The position numbers were made by a program, and so were the translations under genes. Positions 1-8,729 of a stretch of 64,000 nt of DNA are shown here, piece after piece. Origin of the DNA: Streptomyces hyaluromycini (GTDB lineage: Bacteria; Actinomycetota; Actinomycetes; Streptomycetales; Streptomycetaceae). The notes beneath the pieces were generated by a model. It worked only from the letters and a program-made list of their open reading frames with translations, was not told the DNA's origin and did no database searches. Location: assembly GCF_002217755.1 (NCBI RefSeq), contig NZ_BCFL01000017.1, positions 62,001 through 126,000 of the forward strand, in the 5' to 3' direction. Numbering within the stretch: the stretch's first letter is position 1; every line of letters begins with the position of its first letter.

Positions 1-38
1 GCCACGCAGAACCTTCCCCACCGCGCAGAAGGAGCCCG

Positions 39-542
39 GTGAGCGCCCCCCACACCGACGTCGAGCAGGTCGAGGCGGCCAACACCGCCTTCTACGAGGC
101 ACTGGAGAACGGCGACTTCGAGACGGTCTCCTCCCTCTGGCTCACGCCCGCCGACCTGGGCGTCGACGAGGAGTACCACGACCCGGCCGACAGCGGCGTG
201 ATCTCCTGCGTGCACCCGGGCTGGCCGGTGCTGACCGGCCGCGGCGAGGTCCTGCGGTCGTACGCGCTGATCATGGCCAACACCGACTACATCCAGTTCT
301 TCCTCACCGACGTGCACGTCTCCGTCACCGGCGACACCGCCCTGGTGACCTGCACGGAGAACATCCTCAGCGGCGGTCCCGCCCCCGAGGGCAGCCAGGA
401 GCTCGGCCCGCTGGTCGGGCAGCTGGTCGTCGCCACGAACGTGTTCCGGCGCACCCGGGACGGCTGGAAGCTCTGGTCCCACCACGCCTCCCCGGTGCTG
501 TCCGAGACCGACGAGGACGAGGAAGACGACACGCCCTCCTGA
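39..542 (+). CDS. NTF2-like (SnoaL/DUF4440-type) small protein
   Basis: The 167-residue product has the make-up of an NTF2/SnoaL-like cone fold: a first helix with 'ANTAFYEALENGDFE', an Asp/Glu-rich middle, a 'HPGWPVLTGR' stretch and a terminal beta-sheet region with 'VFRRTRDGWKLWSHHAS'. The last part is the usual C-terminal signature of this fold in actinobacterial proteins of unknown role. The GTG start is preceded by AAGGAG at 29-34. The last ten residues are almost all acidic. It lies 258 bp upstream of folB and may be cotranscribed with the folate genes, but no substrate can be assigned. The fold assignment is by sequence character only. Confidence 0.8.
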   Translation: MSAPHTDVEQVEAANTAFYEALENGDFETVSSLWLTPADLGVDEEYHDPADSGVISCVHPGWPVLTGRGEVLRSYALIMANTDYIQFFLTDVHVSVTGDTALVTCTENILSGGPAPEGSQELGPLVGQLVVATNVFRRTRDGWKLWSHHASPVLSETDEDEEDDTPS

Positions 543-800
543 GCACGGCACACCCTTCCGGGCCCCTCGCGGCCCAGAAGTGGCTGGAATCACGAACTCG
601 CGAGTAGGCAAGGCCACCGGCCCATGAGCCGCCGGGTTCTCCAGGGGAAACACGCGATGAACCCTGCCGCGCCCCGGCGGCCCCCCAGGCCCCGTACCCC
701 GGCTCTGTCAGTGCTCGCAGGTAGATTCGTGTGTGGCCGGTCCGTCGCCCGCACGCGATGCCGCCCGGCCGCCACACCGACGATTGCAGGAGTGATTCGC

Positions 801-1160
801 GTGGATCGTGTCGCGCTGCGCGGCCTGAGGGCCCGCGGGCACCACGGTGTCTTCCCCAAGGAGCGCGAGGAGGGCCAGACCTTCATCGTGGACCTCGTCC
901 TTGGCCTGGACACCCGGCAGGCGGCGGCCGACGACGACCTGGCGAAGACCGTGCACTACGGCGTCGTGGCCGAGGAGGTCGTCGCCGTGGTCGAGGGGGA
1001 GCCGGTGAACCTGATCGAGACGCTCGCCGAGCGGATCGCCCAGGTCTGCCTCAAGCACGAGGGGGTAAGAGAGGTCGAGGTGCAGGTCCACAAGCCGGAC
1101 GCGCCCATCACCGTCCCCTTCGACGACGTCACCGTCACCATCACCCGGAGCCGAGTATGA
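801..1160 (+). CDS. folB: Dihydroneopterin aldolase FolB
   Basis: Converts 7,8-dihydroneopterin to 6-hydroxymethyl-dihydropterin in the cytoplasmic folate pathway. The product is 119 residues, the normal length. 'LRGLRARGHHGVFPKEREEG' near the N-terminus is the conserved first strand and loop, 'VHYGVVAEEV' carries the conserved Tyr, and 'NLIETLAERIA' is the pterin-binding segment. An open frame extends upstream, but GTG at 801 has AGGAG at 788-792 with 8 nt spacing and gives the family length, so it is chosen. The stop overlaps folK in an ATGA junction, indicating translational coupling. Confidence 0.95.
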   Translation: MDRVALRGLRARGHHGVFPKEREEGQTFIVDLVLGLDTRQAAADDDLAKTVHYGVVAEEVVAVVEGEPVNLIETLAERIAQVCLKHEGVREVEVQVHKPDAPITVPFDDVTVTITRSRV

Positions 1161-1768
1161 CCGCATCCTCCCTGCGGGGTCCCAGCGACCCGACCGTCCA
1201 GCCGGTGCCCGCCTCCGTCGTGGAGCAGGTCGACGCCGCCGACACCACCCTGTCCAACCCCAAGCGAGCCGTGGTCGCCCTCGGCTCCAACCTCGGCAAC
1301 CGCCTGGAGACCCTCCAGGGCGCCATCGACGCGCTGGAGGACACCCCGGGCGTCCGCATCAAGGCCGTGTCGCCGGTGTACGAGACCGAGCCGTGGGGCG
1401 TCGAGCCCGGCAGCCAGCCGACGTACTACAACGCGGTCGTGGTGCTGAAGACCACCCTCCCGCCGTCCTCCCTGCTGGAGCGGGCGCACGCGGTCGAGGA
1501 GGCGTTCAACCGGGTGCGGGACGAGCGCTGGGGGCCGCGCACCCTCGACGTCGACATCGTCGCGTACGCCGACGTCGTCTCCGACGACCCGCAGCTCACG
1601 CTCCCGCACCCGCGCGCCCACGAGCGCGCCTTCGTGCTCGCGCCCTGGTTCGACATCGACCCCGAGGCCCTGGTGCCCGGCCGCGGCACGGTCGCGGAGC
1701 TGCTGGCCGCCGTCACCCGGCACGGTGTGGAAGCGCGCGGGGACCTGGAACTCCGACTGCCCGAGTAG
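1157..1768 (+). CDS. folK: HPPK, 6-hydroxymethyl-dihydropterin pyrophosphokinase FolK
   Basis: Transfers pyrophosphate from ATP to 6-hydroxymethyl-dihydropterin, the step after FolB. The 203-residue product has 'VALGSNLGNR', the substrate-binding 'SPVYETEPWG', and the ATP/Mg motif 'ERWGPRTLDVDIV' with the two catalytic Asp. 'LPHPRAHERAFVLAPW' is the C-terminal signature. About 35 residues precede the usual start of the fold, and ATG 1157 is chosen because it overlaps the folB stop. A DUF3180 gene follows after 50 bp. Confidence 0.96.
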   Translation: MTASSLRGPSDPTVQPVPASVVEQVDAADTTLSNPKRAVVALGSNLGNRLETLQGAIDALEDTPGVRIKAVSPVYETEPWGVEPGSQPTYYNAVVVLKTTLPPSSLLERAHAVEEAFNRVRDERWGPRTLDVDIVAYADVVSDDPQLTLPHPRAHERAFVLAPWFDIDPEALVPGRGTVAELLAAVTRHGVEARGDLELRLPE

Positions 1769-1818
1769 TCGTTAAGGTCGAGACGACCACATCGCTGCGG
1801 GGGAGCTGAAGGAACACA

Positions 1819-2307
1819 GTGAAAGAGCTGCGGATCAGGGTGCTGGCCGGCGTCTTCGTCGTGGCCGGAGTGCTGTCCTGGGCGGGCGCCCGTCTCTGGA
1901 ACGCGGTGGGGACCCTGCCCAGCGTGCCGGTGGCCGCGCCCATCGTCCTCGCGCTGATCGCCGTGGTCCTGCTCTCCACGGCGCTCTCGTTGCGCGCCCG
2001 CCTCAAGGCCCAGCGCGAGCGCCGCCCCGGCGCCAAGGGCGTCGACCCCCTGATGGCGGCCCGCGCCGTGGTCTTCGGCCAGGCGAGCGCCCTGGTCGCG
2101 GCCCTGGTCGCCGGCATGTACGGCGGCACGGGCGTCTTCCTGCTGGAGCTCCTCGACCTCCCCACCCGCCGCGACCAGGCCCTCTACGCGGCCTTCTCGG
2201 TCGTCGCCGGCATCGCCGTGATAGCGGCGGCGATGTTCCTGGAGCGCGTGTGCAAGCTCCCGGAGGACGACGACAACAACCACAGCGGGGCCGAGCCGGT
2301 CGCCTGA
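1819..2307 (+). CDS. DUF3180 membrane protein
   Basis: The 162-residue protein has four hydrophobic helices arranged in two pairs: roughly residues 6-25, 34-54, 85-105 and 120-145. A basic loop lies between the pairs and the tail 'EDDDNNHSGAEP' is acidic. This is the DUF3180 family that routinely follows folK in actinomycetes. Its function is unknown; constant linkage to folate genes suggests co-expression rather than a proven link. It starts at GTG 1819 with GGAGCTGAAGGA upstream. It ends 18 bp from the stop of the convergent folE. Confidence 0.9.
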   Translation: MKELRIRVLAGVFVVAGVLSWAGARLWNAVGTLPSVPVAAPIVLALIAVVLLSTALSLRARLKAQRERRPGAKGVDPLMAARAVVFGQASALVAALVAGMYGGTGVFLLELLDLPTRRDQALYAAFSVVAGIAVIAAAMFLERVCKLPEDDDNNHSGAEPVA

Positions 2308-2325
2308 GCCCCGCTCTCCAAAGGG

Positions 2326-2931
2326 TCAGCGCGCCAGTATCAGGCTCATCGCCTCGGCTCGGGTCGTGGCGTCCCTGAGCTGGCCGCGGACCGCCGACGT
2401 CGTCGTCTTGGCACCCGGCTTACGGATCCCGCGCACCGACATGCACATGTGCTCGGCCTCGACCACGACGATCACGCCCCGGGCCTCCAGGATCCGCATG
2501 AGCGAGTCCGCGACCTGCGTGGTGAGTCGTTCCTGCACCTGCAGGCGGCGGGCGAACACCTCGACGAGGCGCGCGAGCTTCGACAAGCCCGTGATCTTGC
2601 CGGTCTCCGCCGGGATGTAGCCGACATGGGCCACACCATGGAACGGCAGCATGTGATGCTCGCACAAGCTTACGATTTCAATGTCCTTCACCAGGACCAT
2701 CTCGTCGTGCCCGAGGTCGAACGTCGTCGTCAGGACCTCCTCGGGCGACTGGTGATTCCCCGCCAACAGCTCGCGATAGGCCCGCGCCACCCGTGCCGGA
2801 GTCTCCCGGAGGCCCTCGCGGTCCGGGTCCTCGCCGACCGCGAGCAGAAGTTCGCGTACGGCGTTCTCGGCGCGTTTCTCGTCGAACTCGCCGATGGTGC
2901 CCTCGCCGTCCAGGGTCACGGGGTCGGTCAT
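2326..2931 (-). CDS. folE: GTP cyclohydrolase I FolE
   Basis: Opens the folate pathway by converting GTP to 7,8-dihydroneopterin triphosphate. The 201-residue product has the zinc site '[12 protein letters not shown]', the family block '[16 protein letters not shown]', and a second zinc Cys in '[15 protein letters not shown]'. The frame is open 20 residues further upstream, but ATG 2931 is preferred: it has GAGG 8 nt upstream and starts the usual sequence. It converges with the other fol genes and lies downstream of ftsH, from which it is separated by a strong hairpin. Confidence 0.96.
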   Translation of the reverse strand: MTDPVTLDGEGTIGEFDEKRAENAVRELLLAVGEDPDREGLRETPARVARAYRELLAGNHQSPEEVLTTTFDLGHDEMVLVKDIEIVSLCEHHMLPFHGVAHVGYIPAETGKITGLSKLARLVEVFARRLQVQERLTTQVADSLMRILEARGVIVVVEAEHMCMSVRGIRKPGAKTTTSAVRGQLRDATTRAEAMSLILAR

Positions 2932-2999
2932 CTGGGGTGCCTCGTTCCTTCGGGGCGGCGCACGTGGGCCGCGCGCCTCATCTGCGGGCATACCGAAAA

Positions 3000-3035
3000 G
3001 CCGCGCCCCCCAGGCTAGAACCTGGGGGGCGCGGC
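3000..3035 (-). terminator. Rho-independent-type hairpin downstream of ftsH
   Basis: A perfect 15-bp inverted repeat (arms 3000-3014 and 3021-3035, core CCGCGCCCCCCAGG) surrounds a 6-nt loop, 32 bp after the ftsH stop and about 70 bp before the folE start. There is no clear U-tract, which is normal for Streptomyces terminators. It would separate ftsH transcription from folE. Confidence 0.8.
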
Positions 3036-3067
3036 ATCCATTCCGAGCCGGGTGAGGCCGGTGTGAG

Positions 3068-5107
3068 TCAGCTCTCGGGTCGGTCCTCCGGGGCCTTCTC
3101 GACCGCGGTGGCGGACTCGACCGCCGTGGACTTCACCGTGCTGATCGCCGGCGTCGAGCCGTTCGCCCCATTGGTCAGTGCGAGCTCCTTGGGGGAGAGC
3201 ACCGGCGGGCGGGTGGACGGCGTACGGCGGGAGGAGCCGGTCCAGGCGGGCCGTGCGGGCCGCTTGTGGATCGCCGCGAAGACCTCGGCGATCTCCTCCT
3301 TGTTCAGGGTCTCCTTCTCCAGGAGCTGGAGAACGAGGTTGTCGAGGACGTCGCGGTTCTCGACCAGGATCTCCCAGGCCTCGTTGTGCGCGTTCTCGAT
3401 GAGCTTCTTGACTTCCTCGTCCACCAGGGCGGCGACCTCTTCCGAGTAGTCGCGCTGGTGGGACATCTCACGGCCGAGGAAGGGCTCGGTGTTGTCGCCG
3501 CCGAACTTGATCGCGCCGAGACGCTCGGTCATGCCGTACTGCGTGACCATCGCGCGGGCGGTGGCCGTGGCCTTCTCGATGTCGTTGGCTGCGCCGGTGG
3601 TCGGGTCGTGGAAGACCAGTTCCTCGGCCGCGCGGCCGCCCAGCATGTAGGCGAGCTGGTCGAGCATCTCGTTGCGCGTGGTCGAGTACTTGTCCTCGTC
3701 CGGCAGGACCATCGTGTAACCGAGGGCGCGGCCGCGGGACAGGATCGTGATCTTGTGGACCGGGTCGGAGTTCGGCGAGGCCGCCGCGACCAGGGCGTGA
3801 CCGCCCTCGTGGTACGCGGTGATCTTCTTCTCCTTGTCCGACATGATCCGGGTCCGCTTCTGCGGGCCCGCGACCACGCGGTCGATCGCCTCGTCGAGCA
3901 TCTGGTTGTCGATGAGCTTGCGGTCGCTGCGGGCCGTGAGCAGCGCCGCCTCGTTCAGCACGTTCGACAGGTCCGCGCCGGTGAAGCCCGGCGTGCGGCG
4001 GGCGACCGCCGCGAGGTCGACGTCGGGCGCGACCGGCTTGCCCTTCTGGTGGACCTTGAGGATCTCCAGACGGCCCTGCAGGTCCGGCGGGTCGACCGCG
4101 ATCTGGCGGTCGAAACGGCCGGGGCGCAGCAGCGCCGGGTCGAGGATGTCGGGCCGGTTCGTCGCGGCGATGAGGATCACGCCGCCCTTGACGTCGAAGC
4201 CGTCCATCTCCACGAGCAGCTGGTTCAGCGTCTGCTCGCGCTCGTCGTGACCGCCGCCGAGGCCGGCGCCGCGGTGGCGGCCGACCGCGTCGATCTCGTC
4301 GACGAAGACGATCGCCGGGGCGTTCGCCTTGGCCTGCTCGAAGAGGTCGCGCACTCGGGAGGCACCGACACCGACGAACATCTCGACGAAGTCGGAACCG
4401 GAGATCGAGTAGAAGGGGACCCCTGCCTCGCCGGCCACGGCACGCGCGAGCAGCGTCTTGCCGGTGCCGGGACGGCCGTAGAGGAGCACGCCCTTGGGGA
4501 TCTTGGCGCCGACGGCCTGGAACTTGGCCGGCTCCTGCAGGAACTCCTTGATCTCGTGGAGTTCCTCGACGGCCTCGTCGCAGCCCGCGACGTCCGCGAA
4601 GGTCGTCTTCGGGGTGTCCTTGGTGATGAGCTTCGCCTTGGACTTGCCGAAGTTCATGACCCGGGAGCCGCCGCCCTGCATCTGATTCATCAGGAACAGG
4701 AAGACGACCACGATGAGGACGAAGGGCAGCAGGGAGAGCAGGACGCTGACGAACGCGTTCTGCTTGGTCGGCGCGACGGTGTAGCCGTCGGGGATCTGCT
4801 TGTCCTGGTACTTGGTCTGCAGCGTGTTGGCGATGGTGACGCCCTGGTCGCCGATGTAGCTCGCCTGGATCTTCGAGCTGCCGTCGACCTTCTCGCCGTT
4901 CTTGAGCGTGACCTTGATGGTCTGCTCGTCACCGGTGGTCAGCTTGGCCGATTCCACCTTGTTGTCATTGATCGCCGCCACGACCTGGCCGGTGTCCACC
5001 GTCTTGTAGCCGCCGGACGAGCCGACGACCTGCATCAACACGACCACGGCAAGGACGGCCAGCACGATCCACATGACCGGCCCACGGAAGTATCGCTTCA
5101 CGTCCAT
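3068..5107 (-). CDS. ftsH: ATP-dependent zinc metalloprotease FtsH
   Basis: Membrane-anchored AAA+ protease that degrades misfolded and regulatory membrane proteins. The 679-residue product has an N-terminal membrane helix (about 11-29), an extracytoplasmic domain, a second membrane helix (about 120-140), the AAA+ module, and the protease domain with zinc motif HEGGH at 433-437. The Walker A is GRPGTGKT (Lys217), with Arg where GPPGTGKT is usual. Walker B is '[10 protein letters not shown]' and the SRH has 'RPGRFDRQI'. The C-terminal 70 residues are a Pro/Ser/Thr/Glu-rich tail. The frame is open upstream of ATG 5107, but '[16 protein letters not shown]' is the usual N-terminus. The Shine-Dalgarno is poorly placed, so the start is moderately certain. 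Confidence 0.96.
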   Translation of the reverse strand: MDVKRYFRGPVMWIVLAVLAVVVLMQVVGSSGGYKTVDTGQVVAAINDNKVESAKLTTGDEQTIKVTLKNGEKVDGSSKIQASYIGDQGVTIANTLQTKYQDKQIPDGYTVAPTKQNAFVSVLLSLLPFVLIVVVFLFLMNQMQGGGSRVMNFGKSKAKLITKDTPKTTFADVAGCDEAVEELHEIKEFLQEPAKFQAVGAKIPKGVLLYGRPGTGKTLLARAVAGEAGVPFYSISGSDFVEMFVGVGASRVRDLFEQAKANAPAIVFVDEIDAVGRHRGAGLGGGHDEREQTLNQLLVEMDGFDVKGGVILIAATNRPDILDPALLRPGRFDRQIAVDPPDLQGRLEILKVHQKGKPVAPDVDLAAVARRTPGFTGADLSNVLNEAALLTARSDRKLIDNQMLDEAIDRVVAGPQKRTRIMSDKEKKITAYHEGGHALVAAASPNSDPVHKITILSRGRALGYTMVLPDEDKYSTTRNEMLDQLAYMLGGRAAEELVFHDPTTGAANDIEKATATARAMVTQYGMTERLGAIKFGGDNTEPFLGREMSHQRDYSEEVAALVDEEVKKLIENAHNEAWEILVENRDVLDNLVLQLLEKETLNKEEIAEVFAAIHKRPARPAWTGSSRRTPSTRPPVLSPKELALTNGANGSTPAISTVKSTAVESATAVEKAPEDRPES

Positions 5108-5314
5108 CCATACGGAGCGATTAGCCCCGTCCCTCCTGCCATAGTGAGTTTGATAAGACAGTTCTTCTGACGGTACCCCAGCATTGTGGCCCGAAGTCGC
5201 ACGAAGCTGCTCGGACGGCTGGTGAACCCGTCTCTGCATGCTCCAACGGCGCGAAACCCGCTGGGGTTCCCGATCGTCTTACGTAAGTGGACCCTCCGGC
5301 GTATCAGCCGGGGG

Positions 5315-5875
5315 TCAGCCGCCGTAGACGTGAGGCGCGAGCGTACCGACGAACGGGAGATTGCGGTACTTCTCGGCGTAGTCGAGGCCGTAGCCGACGA
5401 CGAACTCGTTGGGGATGTCGAAGCCGACCCACTCGACGTCGATGGCGACCTTGGCCGCGTCCGGCTTGCGCAGCAGGGTGCAGATCTTCAGGGTCTCGGG
5501 CTCACGGGAGCCGAGGTTGTTGATCAGCCAGGACAGGGTCAGTCCCGAGTCGATGATGTCCTCGACGATCAGGACGTGCTTGCCCTTGATGTCGGTGTCG
5601 AGGTCCTTGAGGATCCGCACCACACCGGAGGACTGGGTGCCCGCGCCGTACGAGGACACGGCCATCCAGTCCATGGTGACGGGGGTGGACAGCGCCCGGG
5701 CGAGGTCCGCCATGACCATCACGGCGCCCTTGAGGACTCCGACGATGAGCAGGTCCTTGCCCGCGTACTCCGCGTCGATCTTCGCGGCCAGCTCAGCCAG
5801 CTTCGCGTCGATCTCTTCCTTGGTGATGAGCACCTGCTGGAGGTCGGCACCCATGTCTTTCGCGTCCACCCGCAT
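5315..5875 (-). CDS. hpt: Hypoxanthine phosphoribosyltransferase
   Basis: Salvages hypoxanthine and guanine with PRPP to IMP and GMP. The 186-residue product carries the PRPP loop '[17 protein letters not shown]', the N-terminal catalytic loop region '[16 protein letters not shown]', the flexible-loop '[11 protein letters not shown]', and '[17 protein letters not shown]' for base binding. ATG 5875 follows a GTG at 5878, and either could be used (GAAAG lies 3-6 nt upstream). It lies between tilS and ftsH, the order seen in most Streptomyces and many other Gram-positive bacteria. Confidence 0.96.
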   Translation of the reverse strand: MRVDAKDMGADLQQVLITKEEIDAKLAELAAKIDAEYAGKDLLIVGVLKGAVMVMADLARALSTPVTMDWMAVSSYGAGTQSSGVVRILKDLDTDIKGKHVLIVEDIIDSGLTLSWLINNLGSREPETLKICTLLRKPDAAKVAIDVEWVGFDIPNEFVVGYGLDYAEKYRNLPFVGTLAPHVYGG

Positions 5876-5951
5876 CACTTTCGGTCGGTCGTCCCACCGG
5901 CCTACCCGGCCCTTCGGAGGAGCGCCGAGGAGCTCTCCGTGAGGTCGGGAT

Positions 5952-7073
5952 TCAGCCTTGCCGAATCACCAGTCTGCCACCCTGGCGCTGGGCGACGACT
6001 TTGCCGGGGAGATTGATGGCTCCCTGGCCGCGCCAGCCGGTGATCAGGCGGTCGACTTCCTCGATGTGCCGGGCGAACAGGGAACCGGCCGGTGCGCCCG
6101 CCTCGATGGCGGCCCGGCGCAGGATCCGGCGGCGTACCGCGGGGGGCAGGGCGTAGAGCTTGGCGCACTCCAGCAGGCCTGCGGCGTCCCGTACGGAGGC
6201 CTCGGCCTGGCTGGCCCAGGTGTCGAGGGCGTCGGCGTCGTCGCGGGAGAGCTGGGCGGTGCGGGCGAGCGCCTCGACGACGCCTTTGCCGAGGGCCTTC
6301 TCCAGGGCGGGCAGGCCCTCGTGGCGGAGCCGGGAGCGGGTGTACGCCGGGTCCGCGTTGTGAGGATCGTCCCAGACGGGGAGGGCCTGGACCATGCAGG
6401 CCTTGCGGGCGGTCTGCCGGTCCAGCTGGAGGAACGGACGGCGGTAACGGCCGCCGGCCCCCGAGACCGCGGCCATTCCGGACAGGGAGCGGATGCCGGA
6501 GCCGCGGGCGAGGCCGAGCAGGACGGTTTCGGCCTGGTCGTCTCTGGTGTGGCCGAGCAGGATCGCGGTGCCGCCGTGCCGTTCGAGAGCGGCGTCCAGG
6601 GCGGCGTAGCGGGCGTCGCGGGCGGCGGCTTCGGGTCCGCCGTCGCGGCCGACGGTCACGGTGATGGACTCGACCGGGTCGAGGCCGAGTTCGCGCAGTC
6701 GCAGGGCGACTTCGTCGGCGCGCAGGTCGGAGCCGGGCTGCAGGCCGTGGTCGACGGTGACGCCGCCCGCGCGGATGCCGAGCTTGGGGGCTTCGAAGGC
6801 GAGGGCGGAGGCGAGCGCCATGGAGTCGGCGCCGCCGGAGCACGCGACGAGGACGAGCGGGGAGGGGGGCCGCTCGTTCGGTGTCTGCTCCGGGATCTCC
6901 GGGATCGCCTGGATGCCGCCGACGGGGCGTGCGAGGCGCGCGCCGACGCGCTCACCGGCGCGTTCGCCGGTGGTACGGCTGTGGGGGCTGCGGCTGCTGT
7001 GGTCGGTGAGGATGTCGTGGAGGACGCGGCGGACCGCCAGGCGTATCGCCGCGACCGCAGGATGGGGACCCAT
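5952..7073 (-). CDS. tilS: tRNA(Ile)-lysidine synthase TilS
   Basis: Modifies the wobble cytidine of tRNA-Ile(CAU) to lysidine, changing its decoding from AUG to AUA. The 373-residue product has the PP-loop ATP pyrophosphatase motif SGGADS at 79-84, '[21 protein letters not shown]' in pieces characteristic of TilS, and '[20 protein letters not shown]'. Before the PP-loop there is an unusually long Arg/Pro-rich insertion (about residues 25-72). ATG 7073 has AAGGGAA upstream. It is 76 bp from hpt and probably in the same transcript. Confidence 0.94.
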   Translation of the reverse strand: MGPHPAVAAIRLAVRRVLHDILTDHSSRSPHSRTTGERAGERVGARLARPVGGIQAIPEIPEQTPNERPPSPLVLVACSGGADSMALASALAFEAPKLGIRAGGVTVDHGLQPGSDLRADEVALRLRELGLDPVESITVTVGRDGGPEAAARDARYAALDAALERHGGTAILLGHTRDDQAETVLLGLARGSGIRSLSGMAAVSGAGGRYRRPFLQLDRQTARKACMVQALPVWDDPHNADPAYTRSRLRHEGLPALEKALGKGVVEALARTAQLSRDDADALDTWASQAEASVRDAAGLLECAKLYALPPAVRRRILRRAAIEAGAPAGSLFARHIEEVDRLITGWRGQGAINLPGKVVAQRQGGRLVIRQG

Positions 7074-7264
7074 GTCCGGTTCCCTTCATGAAGTTTTCGG
7101 GGGGTGAACCCGAGATCGGTCACTCAGAGTGTGTAGATGGTGACAGAGACGGGCCGTTCCCCGAGCATCGCACGCCTACCCATCGCTCACGGTCCCTCGG
7201 ACGGGTGATTGGAGGGGCGTTCGCCTGCCGTCGGCCGGTTTCGGTTCACCACACATCCGCTGGT

Positions 7265-8398
7265 TCACGACTCGGCCTTGCGGTGCACCCTCGCGACCCA
7301 GTCCGCCGGTTTGGCGATCTCCGCCTTGGTCGGCAGGGTGTTCGGGGAGGTCCACACCCGGTTGAAGCCGTCCATGCCGACCTGGTCGACGACGGCCCGC
7401 ACGAAGCGTTCGCCGTCCCGGTACTGACGGAGTTTGGCATCCAGGCCGAGCAGCTTGCGCAGGGTCATGTCGAGCCGGGAGGCGCCCTTGGCGCGCCGCT
7501 GCTGGAACTTCTCCCGGATCTCGGCGACGGTCGGCACGACCGCGGGTCCGACACCGTCCATGACGAAGTCGGCGTGGCCCTCCAGGAGGGACATCACGGC
7601 GGTGAGCCGGCCGAGGATCTCGCGCTGGGCGGGGGTCTGCACCAGTTCGACGAACGACCGTCCGCCGTCGTCCTCCTCGGCCTCGGGGCGGCTGCCGGCG
7701 AGGGACTGGGCGGCGTCCCGGATGCGTTCGAGGACGGTCATCGGGTCGACGTCGGTCTCCGAGAGGAACGACTGGATCTCGCCCTCCAGATGGGCGCGCA
7801 GCCAGGGCACCGCCGAGAACTGGGTGCGGTGCGTCTCCTCGTGCAGGCACACCCAGAGGCGGAAGTCGTGGGGCTGTACGTCGAGTTCGCGCTCCACGTG
7901 GACGATGTTGGGGGCGACCAGCAGCAGCCGGCCGCCGCCGTGCTCGTCCGCCGGGAGGTCGCGGGAGGAGGGGGCGAAGGTCTCGTACTGGCCGAGGACC
8001 CGGGACGACAGGAACGACAGGAGCATGCCGAGCTCCACGCCGGTGACCTTGCCGCCGACCGCGCCGAGGACCGTGCCGCCGGGGGTGCCGGCCCGCCGCT
8101 CCTGCATCTTGTCGAGCAACGGCTTGAGGAGTTCCCGGAACCCGGCGACGTTGGCCTTCACCCAACCGGGGCGGTCCACCACCAGAACGGGGGTGTCGTG
8201 CACGTCGTCGGTCCCCATACGAGTGAAGCCCCGGACGTGTTCCTCCGAGGCCTTCGCGTGCCGCCGCAGCTCCGCGACGATGACCCGGGCCTCGTCGCGG
8301 CTCACCTCGGGCCCCGGCCGCACGAGCCGCGTCGCGGTCGCCACCGCGAGATTCCAGTCGACCATCCCAGAAGAAGCAGCGCCACCGATGCTCGTCAT
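7265..8398 (-). CDS. Zinc-dependent metalloprotease-like protein (DUF2342 zincin)
   Basis: The 377-residue protein belongs to the actinobacterial DUF2342 family, often called F420-biosynthesis-associated but without proven function. The zinc motif HEETH is at 186-190 in 'VCLHEETHRTQF', followed by 'LEGHADFVMDGVG', which supplies a likely third ligand. 'LLLVAPNIVHVERELDV' precedes the active site. No signal peptide or membrane helix is seen, so it is probably cytoplasmic. It sits between dacB and tilS, its usual place, and likely belongs to the same transcript. Confidence 0.88.
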   Translation of the reverse strand: MTSIGGAASSGMVDWNLAVATATRLVRPGPEVSRDEARVIVAELRRHAKASEEHVRGFTRMGTDDVHDTPVLVVDRPGWVKANVAGFRELLKPLLDKMQERRAGTPGGTVLGAVGGKVTGVELGMLLSFLSSRVLGQYETFAPSSRDLPADEHGGGRLLLVAPNIVHVERELDVQPHDFRLWVCLHEETHRTQFSAVPWLRAHLEGEIQSFLSETDVDPMTVLERIRDAAQSLAGSRPEAEEDDGGRSFVELVQTPAQREILGRLTAVMSLLEGHADFVMDGVGPAVVPTVAEIREKFQQRRAKGASRLDMTLRKLLGLDAKLRQYRDGERFVRAVVDQVGMDGFNRVWTSPNTLPTKAEIAKPADWVARVHRKAES

Positions 8399-8729
8399 GC
8401 GTCAACCGTACGTTAGCGCTCCCACTTGGGGCAGGCCGTGGAGGTTGGTGAGGTTGGCGTGACTTGTGCGGTGGGGCGGGGTTGGGGTGCTTGCGTCGGC
8501 AGGGGCGGGCGTCGGTTTCGCGGTGCCCGGCGCTGTCGGCCGTGCCCACCCGTTCCGCCCTGCGGAACGCCTGCCCACGGCGGTTGAGGAGCGGCCGCGC
8601 CACGGCGGTGCCGCGGGCGGCGGGCCGGGGGCGGAGGCCGTGGGCAGCGGACGGGGGCGGTGGACGGGGGCGGTGGACGGTGGGCGGTGGCGGACGGGGG
8701 CGGTGGGCGGTGGTGGGCAGCAGGCGGTG
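8399..8729. other. Intergenic region with G-rich imperfect repeats
   Basis: This 331-bp gap between the dacB stop and the metalloprotease start contains no convincing gene. About 8635-8715 consists of imperfect iterations of GGGCGGTGGACGG-like words on the plus strand. G-runs of three to five could form G-quadruplex or slippage-prone DNA. The open frames crossing it are by-products of base composition. Confidence 0.6.
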
